Notes: generated from the sequence alone by a model not told the origin. A stretch of 64,000 bases of DNA from Aureivirga sp. CE67 (GCF_015767245.1 NZ_JADOTV010000004.1:153175-217174); one strand, 5' to 3'; positions 24,868-34,484 are shown, counted from the first letter of the stretch. A program made the numbers and translations.

Positions 24868-24875
24868 CAAAAGTA
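24868..24875 (-). promoter_or_regulatory. Promoter -7 box of hemH-hemJ
   Basis: TACTTTTG on the minus strand, about 68 bases from the hemH start. Same octamer as upstream of hemA (26155-26162). Confidence 0.5.
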
Positions 24876-24910
24876 CTACATAATTCAATAAGTAACACAA
24901 AATTTATAGT

Positions 24911-24940
24911 TCCCCTCTTGAGAGGGGTTAGGGGTGTGTG
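24911..24940. repeat. REP-like repeat, copy 1
   Basis: CCCCTCTTGAGAGGGG palindrome followed by TTAGGGGTGTGT. In inverse orientation to copies 2 (31355-31384) and 3 (46602-46632). Lies between the hemH promoter and the end of the AraC gene. Confidence 0.75.
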
Positions 24941-25005
24941 AAAATTCTGATAATTTTTTCTTATGAATTAAATAGATCTATTTTGTCTTAATAAATAATG
25001 ATTAA

Positions 25006-25902
25006 TTAATCTTGTTTCATAAATTGTTTTGGAGTAATCCCAAATTTCTTTTTGAAAGCAGCAATAAAATGACTCGAAGTACTATAACCAACTTGTAGTG
25101 CAATTTCGTTTACATTCATATTACTTTCCGACAAAAGTTTTTTGGAATGTTCCATTTTATAATTCAATAAAAAAGTAAAAACTGGAAGTCCGTAAAATTC
25201 TTTGAATCCCATTTTTAATTTTTTAATGTTCAGACCAACCATTTTTGCCAATTCTTCCAAAGAAGGAGGATTTGCCATATTTTCGATAATAATATCTTTG
25301 GCTTTCTTGATTTGAGCCACTGTTTCTTCATTTGCCATAAAAGGACAACGTTCCGCATCACTTTCTTCAGACATATTAAAATATAAACTTAAAAGTTCAT
25401 AAATTTTACCTCTTATATATAAAGAATGTAAAGTTCCATGAAGTTTTGTGACAGAAAGCTGGTGAATTACAGTTTGAATTAAAGGATTGGTAGCCTTTGT
25501 TTCAATAATTGGTTTTCCACTTTTGAAATCATCAAAATTAATAATGTAATTTTGCTCTGAAGAAAATAAAGAATGTAGATAATTTACAGAAATTAAAACA
25601 GTAATTATTTGAGAATTTGGTTGTAATTCGAATAAAAGCGGCATGTTTTCTTGTTCAAAATAAACCATTCCAGCCTCTTTTGGTTCTAAATTAATGCGAC
25701 AATGTTCCATCTGGAAAGCAACTTTACTCTCCTGATGCAAACAAAAATATAATTGCAAACAACTTTTTGGCAAAACATATTGATAATGTTTTACTTCGTT
25801 TGTATTGTTTTCTAAAGATAAAACCGAAAATTTCTCAGAATCATCTAATAAAAAACAAGAACTTTTGTCGATATTTTTATATTTTCCTTCTTGAACTTTC
25901 AT
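25006..25902 (-). CDS. AraC family transcriptional regulator, with Cys-Pro motif
   Basis: 298 aa. N-terminal cupin-like sensing region (about 1-170) and two-HTH AraC domain (about 196-298: PSLEELAKMVGLNIKKLKMGFKEFYG and MNVNEIALQVGYSTSSHFIAAFKKKFGITP). At the junction a Cys-Pro pair (Cys186-Pro187 in ERCPFM) precedes the DNA-binding domain. Cys-Pro pairs are the core of heme regulatory motifs. It sits between the two divergent heme units (hemH-hemJ and hemA onward), which suggests it governs heme synthesis or iron/heme supply. That link is inference. It has its own -7 box, TAATTTTG at 25937-25944. Confidence 0.85.
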   Translation of the reverse strand: MKVQEGKYKNIDKSSCFLLDDSEKFSVLSLENNTNEVKHYQYVLPKSCLQLYFCLHQESKVAFQMEHCRINLEPKEAGMVYFEQENMPLLFELQPNSQIITVLISVNYLHSLFSSEQNYIINFDDFKSGKPIIETKATNPLIQTVIHQLSVTKLHGTLHSLYIRGKIYELLSLYFNMSEESDAERCPFMANEETVAQIKKAKDIIIENMANPPSLEELAKMVGLNIKKLKMGFKEFYGLPVFTFLLNYKMEHSKKLLSESNMNVNEIALQVGYSTSSHFIAAFKKKFGITPKQFMKQD

Positions 25903-25936
25903 GTATAATTTACTGTATTGTTACCAATTATTAAGG

Positions 25937-25944
25937 CAAAATTA
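25937..25944 (-). promoter_or_regulatory. Promoter -7 box of AraC gene
   Basis: TAATTTTG on the minus strand, with TTG 23 bases upstream as the -33 candidate. Leader about 30 nt. Confidence 0.5.
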
Positions 25945-26154
25945 CAATAAAAAATAATATGAATATGCAAGGTTTTTAAATCTTTTGTAGGTTGAATGAT
26001 TTTTTGTAATTTGAAGAGTGAATTAATTGAAAATGCTTTAAACAGTTGATTTTGAGTGGTGTTTGTGTTATTTAAAATCATTATAAATTAATCGAAATCA
26101 CCGATGTAGTAATTTAAAGTTCTTTTAGCGACGTTTTTATTGTTAAATAGGTGG

Positions 26155-26162
26155 TACTTTTG
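26155..26162 (+). promoter_or_regulatory. Promoter -7 box of hem operon
   Basis: TACTTTTG matches TAnnTTTG. It lies 31-38 bases before the hemA start at 26193 and rules out an earlier GTG at 26151 in the same frame as the start. Confidence 0.6.
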
Positions 26163-26192
26163 TCGATACTTATTGGAAGGAGTAATAAGTTT

Positions 26193-27455
26193 ATGCGTAT
26201 TGAAGATATGACAAGGAAATTATATAATATAGGGCTAAGTTACAAAAAAGCTGACGTTCAGACTAGAGGTGCTTTTAGTATCTCAAAACCAAATCAAACT
26301 GCTTTATTAGAATCAGCAAAGGAAAAAGGAATTGACGGAATCTTCGTTATTTCTACTTGTAATAGAACAGAAATTACAGGATTTGCAAAACACCCATTTG
26401 AATTAATCCAACTTTTATGTGAGTTTTCAGAAGGATCTGTAGAGGATTTTGCAAAGTTTTCTAATGTCTATAAAGATGGTGAAGCTATCGATCATTTATT
26501 CCGTATCGGAACAGGATTGGATAGTCAGATTCTTGGAGATTATGAGATTGTTTCACAATTAAAACAATCATTCATGACTGCAAAAGAGGTTGGAACTACA
26601 AATGCTTATTTAGAAAGATTGCTGAATTCTGTTTTACAAGCAAGCAAGAATGTAAAGAATAATACGCAAATTAGCTCTGGAACTACATCTGTTGCATATG
26701 CTGCTGTTCAGTATATTTTAGAGAATGTAGAAAATCTTGCAAACAAAAATATTACTGTTTTTGGTTTAGGTGATATGGGGAAAAGTACTTGTAAAAATAT
26801 TTTAGAGTATACCTTAAACCGTAAAATCAAATTAATCAACAGAACAGAATCTAAAACGGAAGCTTTCGTTGCAGAACACCCTGAGATTTCTAAAGGAAAT
26901 TACCACGATTTAGCGGAAGATATCAAGGATACAGATATTTTAATTGTTTCTACAGGAGCAGATAAACCAACTATTACAAAACAACATTTAGAAGGTCATA
27001 AAGAAATGTTGGTAATGGATTTATCAATGCCAGAAAACGTAGATATTTCTGTAAAAGAATTAGAAAATATTACATTAATCAATGTAGATGAGCTTTCCAA
27101 AATTACAGATAGAACGATTGAAAAAAGAAGAAAAGATATTCCTGTTGCAGAAGGGATTATTGAAGAGCATAAAACAGAATTTTTAAATTGGTTAGAGCAT
27201 AGAAAATTTACACCAGCTGTTAATGCTTTAAAAGAGTCTTTAAGATCTATTCAAAATGATGAATTAGATTTTCAAAGTAAAAAATTGAAAGATCTTAATT
27301 TAGAACACGCAGAAATAATTACTTCACGCCTTATTCAAAAAATAACTACACAGTTTGTAAAACATCTAAAAGACGAAGATACTTCAATGGATATGAGTAT
27401 AGATGTGATGCAAAAAGTGTTTAACTTTAATACGATTAGTATTGATGAAAAATAA
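26193..27455 (+). CDS. hemA: Glutamyl-tRNA reductase
   Basis: 420 aa. Reduces Glu-tRNA to glutamate-1-semialdehyde, the first step of C5-type tetrapyrrole synthesis. Catalytic Cys56 lies in VISTCNRTEI. NADPH domain VFGLGDMGKSTCKN, then a C-terminal dimerisation helix region. The start at 26193 is chosen because GGAAGGAG lies 10 bases upstream, an unusually clear Shine-Dalgarno for this phylum, and because the frame upstream holds the promoter box. MTRKLYNIG six codons later is an alternative start. It overlaps hemC by 11 bp. Confidence 0.93.
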   Translation: MRIEDMTRKLYNIGLSYKKADVQTRGAFSISKPNQTALLESAKEKGIDGIFVISTCNRTEITGFAKHPFELIQLLCEFSEGSVEDFAKFSNVYKDGEAIDHLFRIGTGLDSQILGDYEIVSQLKQSFMTAKEVGTTNAYLERLLNSVLQASKNVKNNTQISSGTTSVAYAAVQYILENVENLANKNITVFGLGDMGKSTCKNILEYTLNRKIKLINRTESKTEAFVAEHPEISKGNYHDLAEDIKDTDILIVSTGADKPTITKQHLEGHKEMLVMDLSMPENVDISVKELENITLINVDELSKITDRTIEKRRKDIPVAEGIIEEHKTEFLNWLEHRKFTPAVNALKESLRSIQNDELDFQSKKLKDLNLEHAEIITSRLIQKITTQFVKHLKDEDTSMDMSIDVMQKVFNFNTISIDEK

Positions 27456-28365
27456 AATCCGAATTGGAACTAGAGCAAGTGAGTTAGCTTTATGGCAAGC
27501 GCATTTGGTAGAAAATAAATTAAACGAATTAGGATACAAAACAGAAATTGTAGAAGTTTCTTCAACAGGAGATGAGGTTTTAGATAAACCTTTACATGAA
27601 ATCGGAGGAATGGGACTTTTTACAAGAACTTTGGATAATGCAATGTTAAGAGGAGAAATCGATATTGCTGTGCATTCTCTAAAAGATGTTCCTACGGATT
27701 TGCCAGAAAAAATTGTGCAAGCAGCAGTTTTGGAAAGAGCAAATATTTTAGATGTTTTAGTATATAAAAATAACACAGAGTTTTTAGAAGAAAATTCTGC
27801 TACAATTGCAACTGGAAGCTTGAGAAGAAGAGCACAATGGTTGCATAAATATCCAAATCATACAATTACTGGTTTAAGAGGAAATGTAAATACTCGTTTA
27901 CAAAAACTAGAAGATAATGATTGGAATGGAGCAATTTTCGCAGCAGCAGGTTTAGAAAGAATTAATCTTTTACCAGAAAATCACCAATATTTAGATTGGA
28001 TGATTCCTGCGCCAGCACAAGGAGCTATTATGGTTACAGCTTTAGAAGCTGATGAAGCTGTATTGGAAGCTTGTGAGAAATTAAATCATAGAAATACAGA
28101 AATTGCTGTTTTTGTAGAGCGTCAATTCATGAAAGTTTTAGAAGGTGGTTGTACTGCGCCAATTGGTGGAAATGCAACAATCGAAAACGAAGAAATTCAT
28201 TTTGTAGGAGTTTTAAGCGCTATTGATGGTTCAAGAGAAATTAGAGTAGAGAAAAAAGGAATGATTTCTGACTTTGAAAATTTCGGAGGAACTTGTGCTA
28301 AAGAGCTTCTTGCAGATGGAGGAAAAGAATTGATGATTGAAATCAAAGCAGAAATGAAAAAATAA
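27445..28365 (+). CDS. hemC: Hydroxymethylbilane synthase (porphobilinogen deaminase)
   Basis: 306 aa. Condenses four porphobilinogens into hydroxymethylbilane. Landmarks: KIRIGTRASELALWQA, HSLKDVPT, TGSLRRRAQW, LRGNVNTRLQKL, APAQGA and the dipyrromethane-cofactor Cys in EGGCTAPIG. ATG at 27445 lies within the end of hemA (11-bp overlap), so translation is coupled. A TTG one codon earlier is unlikely to be the start. Confidence 0.95.
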   Translation: MKNKIRIGTRASELALWQAHLVENKLNELGYKTEIVEVSSTGDEVLDKPLHEIGGMGLFTRTLDNAMLRGEIDIAVHSLKDVPTDLPEKIVQAAVLERANILDVLVYKNNTEFLEENSATIATGSLRRRAQWLHKYPNHTITGLRGNVNTRLQKLEDNDWNGAIFAAAGLERINLLPENHQYLDWMIPAPAQGAIMVTALEADEAVLEACEKLNHRNTEIAVFVERQFMKVLEGGCTAPIGGNATIENEEIHFVGVLSAIDGSREIRVEKKGMISDFENFGGTCAKELLADGGKELMIEIKAEMKK

Positions 28366-28373
28366 ATGCCGAA

Positions 28374-29045
28374 ATGAAATCTCCTTTCCAAATAATTTCT
28401 ACAAAATTGTTGACTACAAACCAAAAGCAACTTTTTGAAAACGTAGAAATGGAAGATTATTCTTTTATTCGAGTGGAAGTGAAAGGAGATTTTAATTCGG
28501 ATTCTCTAACAGATACCTTAATTTTTACAAGTCAAAATGCTGTAAAAGCTGTTTTGCAAAAAAAAGAAGAAATACATTTTGAAACTAAAAATGTGTTTTG
28601 TGTTGGAGAAAAAACGAGAGCTTTACTTCAAAAACAAAATATCGAAGTAAAAGCCATGTTTTTCGGAGCAAAAGAATTAGCAGATTATTTGGTGGAAGAA
28701 GTGAAACCAACAGAAGTTACTTTCTTTTGTGGAAATCTAAGAAGACAAGAACTTCCTAAGATTTTAGAGGAAAACGAAATCGAAGTAAATGAGGAAATTG
28801 TTTACGAAACTATTTTAGAAAAAATAAAGCTAAATACAGCATTTGATGCTGTACTTTTTTTTAGCCCTTCTGCAATAAAAAGTTATATTTTAGCTGAAAA
28901 TAAGATAAATATACCCGTATTTTGTATTGGAAATACAACTGCTGTTGCAGCAACATTTTATTTTGACGAAATTTACGTTGCACAAAAACCAACAGTGGAA
29001 GAGGTTATTAAACTAACGAACGCACATTTTAGCCATGTTAAATAG
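28374..29045 (+). CDS. hemD: Uroporphyrinogen-III synthase
   Basis: 223 aa. Cyclises hydroxymethylbilane with D-ring inversion. The family diverges strongly, but [47 protein letters not shown] and [13 protein letters not shown] are in the expected order, and the place between hemC and hemB is diagnostic. It overlaps hemB by 11 bp. Confidence 0.88.
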   Translation: MKSPFQIISTKLLTTNQKQLFENVEMEDYSFIRVEVKGDFNSDSLTDTLIFTSQNAVKAVLQKKEEIHFETKNVFCVGEKTRALLQKQNIEVKAMFFGAKELADYLVEEVKPTEVTFFCGNLRRQELPKILEENEIEVNEEIVYETILEKIKLNTAFDAVLFFSPSAIKSYILAENKINIPVFCIGNTTAVAATFYFDEIYVAQKPTVEEVIKLTNAHFSHVK

Positions 29046-30003
29046 AACAAGACGTTTAAGAAAGACAGAAAACATTCGCCGTTTGGTAAGAGAGAATTCT
29101 CTTTCAGTGAATGATTTGATTTACCCTTTATTTATTGAAGAAGGAGAGAATATTGAAACTGAAATTCCTTCCATGCCAGGAATTAAACGTTTTTCATTAG
29201 ATACTTTACACAAAGAGTTGGATGAAGTTGTTGATTTAAAAATTCCAGCAGTTTTACTTTTCGGAATTCCTGCAAACAAAGATTGTGAAGGAACAGAAAC
29301 TTGGAATGATGATGGAATCATGCAACAAGCAATTCGTTATATCAAGAAAAATTATCCAAGCTTATATGTAATTACAGATGTTTGTTTTTGCGAATATACA
29401 GATCATGGACATTGTGGAATTATTCACGATAATGATGTGGATAATGATGAAACTTTAGTAAATCTTGCAAAACAAGTAATTTCTCATGCAAAAGCTGGTG
29501 TAGACATGGTAGCACCTTCTGGAATGATGGATGGGACAATTCAAACAATTCGTGAAGCTTTAGATAATACAGGTTTTTACCAAATTCCAATTATGGGATA
29601 CTCTGTAAAATACGCTTCTGCTTTTTACGGGCCTTTCCGTGATGCGGCTGATTCTGCACCAAGTTTTGGAGATAGAAGAACGTATCAAATGGATCCATCA
29701 AATAGAGATGAAGGTTTAAGAGAAGCAACTTTCGATGATGAAGAAGGAGCAGATATTTTGATGGTAAAACCAGCTTTATCTTATTTAGATATTATTAGAG
29801 ATTTAAAAAATAATTTTGATAGACCAATAGCTTGCTATAATGTAAGTGGAGAATATGCAATGGTGAAAGCTGCTGCTGAAAAAGGTTGGATTGATGGAGA
29901 ACGAGTGATGATGGAATCTTTACTTTCTATGAAGAGAGCGGGAGCAGACATAATCATTACTTATTTTGCAAAAGAAGTAGCAAAATTATTAAAAGACCAA
30001 TAG
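29035..30003 (+). CDS. hemB: Delta-aminolevulinic acid dehydratase (porphobilinogen synthase)
   Basis: 322 aa. Joins two aminolevulinate molecules to porphobilinogen. Metal-binding Cys pattern [16 protein letters not shown], catalytic lysines in [18 protein letters not shown] and [14 protein letters not shown]. Coupled to hemD by an 11-bp overlap. Confidence 0.95.
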   Translation: MLNRTRRLRKTENIRRLVRENSLSVNDLIYPLFIEEGENIETEIPSMPGIKRFSLDTLHKELDEVVDLKIPAVLLFGIPANKDCEGTETWNDDGIMQQAIRYIKKNYPSLYVITDVCFCEYTDHGHCGIIHDNDVDNDETLVNLAKQVISHAKAGVDMVAPSGMMDGTIQTIREALDNTGFYQIPIMGYSVKYASAFYGPFRDAADSAPSFGDRRTYQMDPSNRDEGLREATFDDEEGADILMVKPALSYLDIIRDLKNNFDRPIACYNVSGEYAMVKAAAEKGWIDGERVMMESLLSMKRAGADIIITYFAKEVAKLLKDQ

Positions 30004-30023
30004 TCACTTTAAAACTATTCCAA

Positions 30024-31331
30024 ATGACATTCGAAAAATCAGAAATATTATACAATAAAGGTTTAGTGCATTTAGTAGGTGCGGTAAACTCTCCAGTTAG
30101 AGCATTTCAATCTGTTGGAGGAAATCCATTATTTATTAAAAAAGCAAAAGGATCAAAAATCAAAGATGTTGATGGAAATTCTTATGTAGATTACGTTCTT
30201 TCTTACGGACCAATGATTTTAGGTCACCGTCATAAGAAAGTTGAAAAAGCAATCAAAAAAGCTTTAAAAAATGGATATTCATTCGGAGCAACTTCTGAAG
30301 GAGAATTAAAATTAGCAAAGATTATTTGTAAAGCTTTTCCAGGAATGGATAAAGTTCGTTTTGTAAACTCTGGAACAGAAGCAGTTTTAAGTGCAATTCG
30401 TTTAGCAAGAGCTTATACAGGAAAAAATAAAATTATCAAGTTCTCTGGATGTTACCACGGACATTCTGATGCTTTATTAGTTGCAGCAGGTTCTGGTTTA
30501 GCAACTTTAAGTTTACCAGGAAGTAAAGGTGTTCCAGAAAAAGCAGTTGAAAATACTTTAATTGCAGAATATAATAATTTAGAAAGTGTAAAGAAACACT
30601 TCGAAGATTCAGATGATATTGCTGGAGTTATTTTAGAGCCAGTTGCAGGAAATATGGGAGTTGTAGTTCCTCAAGATGGATTTTTACAAGAATTAAAAGC
30701 TTATTTAGAATCAAAAGGAGCCTTATTAATTGTAGATGAGGTAATGACAGGATTCCGTTCTAAGTTTGGTGGAGCTCAAGAAGTTTTAGGAGTGGAAGCT
30801 GATATTACTTGTTTAGGAAAAGTAATTGGTGGAGGTTTCCCTGTTGGAGCTTATGGAGCTAGAAATGAAATCATGGAAATGGTTGCGCCACTTGGAGGAA
30901 TGTACCAAGCAGGAACACTTTCTGGAAATCCAATTGCAATGGCTGCAGGAATTTCTACTTTATCACAATTAAAGAAAGAAAACCCATATAAAGGATTTGA
31001 TATTTTAGCAGAGAAAATTGAGAAGATTTTACTAGGAGCTGCAAAAATTCATAATGTACCTTTAACTGTAAACAGATTTGGATCGATGATTAATCCTTTC
31101 TTTACAGATGTAAAAGTTACAGATTTCCCTTCTGCACAAACAAGTGATACGGAAAGTTTTGGTGTTTTCTTCTGGGAATTAATCAAACAAGGATTATTTA
31201 TTCCACCATCGCAATTTGAAGCTTGGTTCTTATCTACTGCTTTATCTGAAAAAGATTTAGAAAAAACTTCTAAAGCAATTCATAAAGCAATGGAAAAAGT
31301 AGCAGAATTTCAAAAGTCAAAAGCGGAGTAA
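30024..31331 (+). CDS. hemL: Glutamate-1-semialdehyde 2,1-aminomutase
   Basis: 435 aa. PLP enzyme forming 5-aminolevulinate. Landmarks: GAVNSPVRAFQSVGGNPLFI, VRFVNSGTEAVLSAIRLAR, LIVDEVMTGFR and the PLP Lys in CLGKVIGGGFPVGAYG. 20 bp after hemB, so same operon. A REP-like repeat follows and may modulate read-through into hemE. Confidence 0.96.
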   Translation: MTFEKSEILYNKGLVHLVGAVNSPVRAFQSVGGNPLFIKKAKGSKIKDVDGNSYVDYVLSYGPMILGHRHKKVEKAIKKALKNGYSFGATSEGELKLAKIICKAFPGMDKVRFVNSGTEAVLSAIRLARAYTGKNKIIKFSGCYHGHSDALLVAAGSGLATLSLPGSKGVPEKAVENTLIAEYNNLESVKKHFEDSDDIAGVILEPVAGNMGVVVPQDGFLQELKAYLESKGALLIVDEVMTGFRSKFGGAQEVLGVEADITCLGKVIGGGFPVGAYGARNEIMEMVAPLGGMYQAGTLSGNPIAMAAGISTLSQLKKENPYKGFDILAEKIEKILLGAAKIHNVPLTVNRFGSMINPFFTDVKVTDFPSAQTSDTESFGVFFWELIKQGLFIPPSQFEAWFLSTALSEKDLEKTSKAIHKAMEKVAEFQKSKAE

Positions 31332-31354
31332 AAAACAAAAGGGATAGGTTTTAA

Positions 31355-31384
31355 ACACACCCCTAACCTCTCTCAAGAGGGGAA
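31355..31384. repeat. REP-like repeat, copy 2
   Basis: ACACACCCCTAACC followed by TCTCTCAAGAGGGGAA, in the intercistronic gap between hemL and hemE. One base change breaks the palindrome compared with copy 1. Confidence 0.75.
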
Positions 31385-31432
31385 TTTTAAATTATTAATT
31401 AAAAAACAATCGAAGAAATTCGAACTAGATAT

Positions 31433-32458
31433 ATGTTGAAGAACGATTTATTTTTAAGAGCACTAAAAGGAGAAGAAGTAGAACGTCCTCCAGTGTGGAT
31501 GATGCGTCAAGCTGGACGTTACCTTCCAGATTTTATGAAGTTGAAAGAGAAGTATGACTTTTTTACTCGTTGTCGTACTCCTGAATTAGCAGCAGAAATT
31601 ACTGTGATGCCAATTCACCAAGTAGGAACGGATGCTGCAATTTTATTCTCGGATATTTTAGTAGTGCCACAAGCGATGAATATTGAAGTGGAAATGAAGC
31701 CAAATTTTGGACCTTATTTACCAAATCCAATTCGTACGCAAAAAGATGTGGATAATGTAATTGTTCCTGATCCAAATGTTGCTTTAGATTATGTAATGGA
31801 TGGAATCAAGATGACAAAAGAAATGTTGAATGATGAGGTTCCATTAATTGGTTTTGCTGGTTCTCCATGGACAATTCTTTGTTATGCTGTGCAAGGTCAA
31901 GGTTCGAAAAACTTTGATAAAGCAAAAGAATTCTGTTATACAAATCCTGTTGCAGCACACCAATTATTACAAAAAATCACAGATACAACAATTGCTTATT
32001 TAAAAGCAAAAGTAGTTGCTGGAGTAAATGCTGTACAAGTTTTTGATAGCTGGGGAGGAATGTTATCACCAGTAGATTATCAAGAGTTTTCTTGGAAATA
32101 TATCCAACAAATCATCGACGCTTTAAAAGACGAAACAGAAGTGATCGCTTTCGGAAAAGGATGTTGGTTTGCTTTAGAAGAAATGTCAAAATCTGGAGCT
32201 GCTGCTTTAGGAGTTGATTGGACAATCACACCAGAAAATGCACGAAAATTAACTGGAGGAAATATTACTTTACAAGGAAACTTTGATCCTTCAAGATTAT
32301 TAACGCCAATTCCTGAGTTAAAGAAAATGGTAACTGAAATGATTGATGGATTCGGAAAAGACAGATATGTTGCGAATCTTGGTCACGGAATTTTACCAAA
32401 TATTCCTGTAGATAATGCTAAAGCATTTGTTGATGCAGTAAAAGAATATGGTCAATAA
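31433..32458 (+). CDS. hemE: Uroporphyrinogen decarboxylase
   Basis: 341 aa. Decarboxylates uroporphyrinogen III to coproporphyrinogen III. Landmarks: [49 protein letters not shown] and NLGHGILPN. Last gene of the hem operon here; coproporphyrinogen oxidase (hemF/hemN) is not in this window. A strong terminator follows. Confidence 0.96.
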   Translation: MLKNDLFLRALKGEEVERPPVWMMRQAGRYLPDFMKLKEKYDFFTRCRTPELAAEITVMPIHQVGTDAAILFSDILVVPQAMNIEVEMKPNFGPYLPNPIRTQKDVDNVIVPDPNVALDYVMDGIKMTKEMLNDEVPLIGFAGSPWTILCYAVQGQGSKNFDKAKEFCYTNPVAAHQLLQKITDTTIAYLKAKVVAGVNAVQVFDSWGGMLSPVDYQEFSWKYIQQIIDALKDETEVIAFGKGCWFALEEMSKSGAAALGVDWTITPENARKLTGGNITLQGNFDPSRLLTPIPELKKMVTEMIDGFGKDRYVANLGHGILPNIPVDNAKAFVDAVKEYGQ

Positions 32459-32480
32459 GACTTAAGATATTATAAAATGA

Positions 32481-32512
32481 AAAATCCTCTTTTTTAGAAG
32501 AGGATTTTTTTT
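32481..32512 (+). terminator. Terminator of hem operon
   Basis: 11-bp stem AAAATCCTCTT / AAGAGGATTTT, 6-base loop, T8. Its tail touches the stop codon of the convergent gene at 32511. Confidence 0.9.
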
Positions 32513-32891
32513 ATGAATTTATTTCTACGTTTTTTTGTCTTAAAATTAAATTGAAAATGTGTTCTTGTTGAATTGGGAAAATTAGTTCTGTTGGGATTTT
32601 TAAAATTTCCTTTTTATATTTTATAACCAATTTTTCTTTTTTACTTTTTACCAATATTATAGAATAAATTATGATATTAAAGAGAAATAAAGCCACTAAA
32701 GGATCTTTTTTAATTGAAAAATTTGTTAAAGCTAATAAAGTTATTGATATTAAATAGAAAGGTTTAAGAAGTTTAAAATTGTATTTTTTTTCAATTGTAA
32801 CATAATTAATATCTTCTAATTTTATGATGGTTTTCTTTTCATCTAAAATTACAAGAAAATCGTTTTCAATTTCAAAGCGAATTAGAGCCAT
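32511..32891 (-). CDS. Hypothetical membrane protein
   Basis: 126 aa with two closely spaced hydrophobic segments (about 41-58 and 66-82) between a charged N-terminal part (KKTIIKLEDINYVTIEKKYN) and a basic C-terminal part (SKKEKLVIKYKK). The layout resembles small PH-like membrane proteins, but I cannot assign a family. Probably co-transcribed with 32902-33429, 10 bp upstream. Confidence 0.6.
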   Translation of the reverse strand: MALIRFEIENDFLVILDEKKTIIKLEDINYVTIEKKYNFKLLKPFYLISITLLALTNFSIKKDPLVALFLFNIIIYSIILVKSKKEKLVIKYKKEILKIPTELIFPIQQEHIFNLILRQKNVEINS

Positions 32892-32901
32892 TTTTTTATT
32901 T

Positions 32902-33429
32902 TTAATTTTGCTCTAATATACTTATAATTTTCTTTTTCCCAATCTCACTCAAACTACCAAATTTCATCTTAGCAGAAAAAGGAATAGATTTTACAGCTTC
33001 ACAATCATTTAAACAAAGCCAAACTTTACCAATTTCTTCTTTATTTTTGTCAAAAAAACGAATGATGTATTCTGCATCTGGAATTTTCCATGAAGTTTTT
33101 TCAAAACTAAAATTTTCTGGATTATTAAAGAATTGGATGATTTCCTCTTGTTGTTTTTTATCTAAAGTTTCTGCTGTAAATCGACTTATAACAGGTGTGT
33201 TTTTATAGATTTTTATTTTTGAAATTTCTTTTCCAGGAAAATCAAATTTTGGATTGTTGAATTCCTTTTTATAGTTTTCCTCAATTGTATTTCTTGGCTT
33301 TGCAAGTTTTATTTGCTCCGTTTTGTCTAATTTATCTAAAAGTAATCTATCTCCGATATCCCAATAAACTAGATAAACAGATCCTAAGCAAAGTGCAAAT
33401 ACAATTAATAAGGTTTTGATAAATTTCAT
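32902..33429 (-). CDS. Hypothetical membrane-anchored or secreted protein
   Basis: 175 aa. N-terminal hydrophobic segment (4-25, signal anchor), then an exported domain of 140 residues with a beta-rich segment (ISKIKIYKNTPVISRFTAETL, AEYIIRFFDKNKEEIGKVWLCLNDCEAV). Two Cys separated by three residues (CLNDC) near residue 140 may form a disulfide. Family unknown. Confidence 0.65.
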   Translation of the reverse strand: MKFIKTLLIVFALCLGSVYLVYWDIGDRLLLDKLDKTEQIKLAKPRNTIEENYKKEFNNPKFDFPGKEISKIKIYKNTPVISRFTAETLDKKQQEEIIQFFNNPENFSFEKTSWKIPDAEYIIRFFDKNKEEIGKVWLCLNDCEAVKSIPFSAKMKFGSLSEIGKKKIISILEQN

Positions 33430-33585
33430 GTGATTGATTTTGAGACTGCGAAAATAATGAAATTTTATTCAAAAAAGGAGGGAAGAAGTGATGGAGTAGC
33501 GTATTTATTAATTAAAATATAACAGAATCGAAGTCAAATAGAAATAGGTTTCATTTAACTTCGATTTTGTATTATTTTTTAAGCA

Positions 33586-34206
33586 TTAATTCAAACGATA
33601 ATTAATTCCAAATTGTACTAAAAAATGTAAATCTTCTCCTGCAATATCCCAGTTATAGCTAGTTTTGATAGAAGAAATAGGATCTGCCCATTGAAGTGAT
33701 GGAGAAAGTTGTAAAGATAATTTTTGATTTAGCTTAAAATCAATAATTCCTCCAAGAGATAAACTTGCGTAATTTTTCTCAATGATATTTTCAGTATTCG
33801 TTAGGTGTAAATATTTTTGAAGTCTTTCTTTTGTATAACCTAAACCGAAATTATAACCAAAATTCCATTTCTTATTTTGATTCAAATGTTCTAAAAGTAA
33901 AAATGAACTGAAAGAACTTATGTTTCCGTCTATTGTAGACATAAACTGTGTCCAGTCATCTCCTTTTATGTCTGAATTCAAATATTGAAGCTTAAGTTTT
34001 AAACCAAAATAAGAGCCTTTTTTTTTATAACTAATTTCAGAATACAAACTAATGTTTCGAGTATAGTCAAGGTTTACAGAAGAATCGTTACTTTCTACTA
34101 AATAGAAAGCTCCTGTACCGAAACCAGTTCCAAAATTAATTTCTTGAGATTGCAAATTACTTATCATACCAATAAATAATATGCATAGAAAAAGTATTTT
34201 TTTCAT
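33586..34206 (-). CDS. Outer membrane beta-barrel protein, hypothetical
   Basis: 206 aa. Signal peptide 1-20 (SNLQSQ), then alternating strands (EINFGTGFGTGAFYLVE, SYFGLKLKLQYLNSD, WNFGYNFGLGYTKERL, KLSLQLSPSLQWADP) and a closing strand LHFLVQFGINYRLN ending the chain. This fits a small outer membrane barrel. Function unknown. A hairpin at 33524-33567 beyond its stop may terminate it. Confidence 0.65.
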   Translation of the reverse strand: MKKILFLCILFIGMISNLQSQEINFGTGFGTGAFYLVESNDSSVNLDYTRNISLYSEISYKKKGSYFGLKLKLQYLNSDIKGDDWTQFMSTIDGNISSFSSFLLLEHLNQNKKWNFGYNFGLGYTKERLQKYLHLTNTENIIEKNYASLSLGGIIDFKLNQKLSLQLSPSLQWADPISSIKTSYNWDIAGEDLHFLVQFGINYRLN

Positions 34207-34265
34207 GCGAATTTTAAATAAAGATTAAACAATTTTTTTCATGCTTGCTAATATATAAAAAATAA

Positions 34266-34297
34266 AAAAAAGCACATTTTGATCAAAATGTGCTTTT
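34266..34297 (-). terminator. Palindromic terminator downstream of 34485-35006
   Basis: Perfect palindrome of 32 bases centred on TGATCA, with AAAAAGCACA at one end and T5 at the other. By position it served the minus-strand gene ending at 34485, but a foldback element now lies between them. Confidence 0.7.
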
Positions 34298-34307
34298 TGT
34301 AAATTAT

Positions 34308-34471
34308 GAACTCATTTAAACTTATTGACTCAAAATTCGTTTCAAGCATGTTCATTATTGGTTTGTGAAAAATTTTAACCATAGCTTAGGCTATGCTGAA
34401 AATTTTTCCCTTCACCATCAATAAACATCAGATGAAACTCCATGTTTTGGCAAAAAAGTTTAAACGAGTTC
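34308..34471. mobile_element. 164-bp foldback MITE-like element
   Basis: Terminal inverted repeats GAACTCATTTAAACTT (34308-34323) and AAGTTTAAACGAGTTC (34456-34471, one mismatch). The interior is also an imperfect inverted repeat down to its centre (CATAGC ... GCTATG near 34380-34395), so the whole element can fold into one long hairpin. TAT flanks both ends, a possible 3-bp target duplication. No coding capacity. It separates the gene at 34485-35006 from its terminator. Confidence 0.7.
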
Positions 34472-34484
34472 TATGTTTAGTTTC

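Noticed and set aside
24911..24940. REP-like palindrome as a terminator
   Set aside because: Stem is strong but lacks a T tract, and it recurs between unrelated genes.
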